Below are positions 6,026-6,222 of a stretch of DNA of 6,222 nt, one piece after another. The translations under genes were made by a program, and so were the position numbers. How positions within the stretch are numbered: the stretch's first letter is position 1; each line of letters opens with the position of its first letter. Below the pieces are notes generated by a model. It ran no database searches. It had not been told where the DNA came from and saw only the letters and a list, made by a program, of their open reading frames with translations. Source of the stretch: Acidimicrobiia bacterium (GTDB lineage: Bacteria; Actinomycetota; Acidimicrobiia; Spongiisociales; UBA5794); contig JACDBE010000072.1 of assembly GCA_013695075.1 (NCBI GenBank), positions 1-6,222 on the forward strand, read 5' to 3'.

Positions 6026-6043
6026 GGGAGGCGATCGCCTTTC
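6026..6043. repeat. Perfect 12-bp palindrome with extended RNA hairpin potential
   Basis: AGGCGATCGCCT (6029-6040) is a perfect palindrome. As RNA the stem could extend by two G-U pairs and one G-C pair to 6026/6043, giving a 7-bp stem with a GAUC loop. It lies 64 nt after the GGT stop. It may be a 3' hairpin for the GGT transcript, though no U-tract follows, or a binding site for a dimeric regulator of the gene at 6172. The core GCGATCGC also occurs at 4306-4313 and, inside the GGT gene, at 4811-4818. Confidence 0.35.
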
Positions 6044-6064
6044 CAGAAAATAGGAGGCTTCGGT

Positions 6065-6094
6065 TTGCCTGGGTCGTCGGGCTCCCCCTAGCCT
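6065..6094 (+). promoter_or_regulatory. Candidate promoter for the gene at the window end
   Basis: TTGCCT (6065-6070) and TAGCCT (6089-6094) are separated by 18 nt. This is a fair -35/-10 match that would start transcription near 6101, about 70 nt before the ATG at 6172. The rest of the 209-bp gap between GGT and this gene holds the palindrome near 6035, an A-rich patch (GAAAATAGG, 6046-6054) and an AGGAGG at 6052-6057 with no gene after it. I see no RNA gene. Confidence 0.35.
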
Positions 6095-6171
6095 TCCCGG
6101 CTCGGCCATGCGCTGATGGCCTGCCCGCCCCCCAGCGGCGTACCAACACAGAGCGGAGTGACGTCGCCTCA

Positions 6172-6222
6172 TGCGATCCCGATCACCATTTGCCCTTGTG
6201 GGCATGCTGATCATCCTGCTGC
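6172..6222 (+). CDS. N-terminus of a secreted or membrane protein, cut by the window end
   Basis: Seventeen codons are visible: MRSRSPFALVGMLIILL. A short basic start (Arg2, Arg4) followed by a hydrophobic run is typical of a signal peptide or first membrane helix. The ATG at 6172 is chosen because an in-frame stop (TGA, 6160-6162) lies just upstream. GGAG at 6156-6159 is 12 nt before the ATG, slightly far for a ribosome binding site. An internal ATG at 6205 is the only alternative and has no purine-rich sequence before it. The product cannot be identified from this much. A competing frame from ATG 6116 is also open to the end but reads as Pro/Cys-rich sequence with no recognisable feature. 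Confidence 0.6.

Noticed and set aside
1..6222. CRISPR array, tRNA or rRNA gene, insertion sequence or phage genes
   Set aside because: No regularly spaced repeats, RNA gene signatures, transposase motifs or terminal inverted repeats were seen on either strand.

Overview
The window is a GC-rich stretch (about 70% G+C by eye) with tightly packed genes. Strong G/C bias at third codon positions, a DUF5317 membrane protein and several apparently leaderless genes point to a high-GC actinobacterial lineage. Acidimicrobiia is my best guess; this is inference, as no rRNA or marker gene is present.

Layout. (1) 23-622 (+): membrane-anchored TlpA/ResA-like thioredoxin with a WCGPC active site. (2) 682-1449 (-): enoyl-CoA hydratase/isomerase family enzyme, convergent with (1); a hairpin lies between the two stops. 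(3) 1543-2103 (+): DUF5317 multi-pass membrane protein, divergent from (2) across 93 bp that holds a GGGGGC/GCCCCC inverted repeat and two outward-facing -10-like motifs. (4) 1981-4204 (-): a two-gene operon. The upstream gene encodes a multi-pass membrane HD-GYP phosphodiesterase. The downstream gene, joined by an 8-nt stop/start overlap, encodes a two-helix membrane protein whose soluble domain is an HD-GYP relative with nearly all metal ligands replaced. (5) 4382-5962 (+): cytosolic gamma-glutamyltransferase-family Ntn hydrolase, divergent from (4). (6) 5963-6171: an intergenic region with a perfect 12-bp palindrome and a possible promoter. (7) 6172-end (+): the first 17 codons of a protein beginning with a signal or anchor sequence.

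How the genes relate. Apart from the HD-GYP pair, the genes look like unrelated single transcription units (redox, acyl-CoA metabolism, glutathione/gamma-glutamyl metabolism). The most notable system is the pair of one probably active and one probably dead membrane HD-GYP protein. This suggests a cyclic-dinucleotide enzyme with a dedicated pseudoenzyme partner; function is inferred from domain alignment only. A second theme is that the three complete plus-strand genes each place a TANNNT-like hexamer exactly 6 nt before ATG, the geometry expected of leaderless transcripts.
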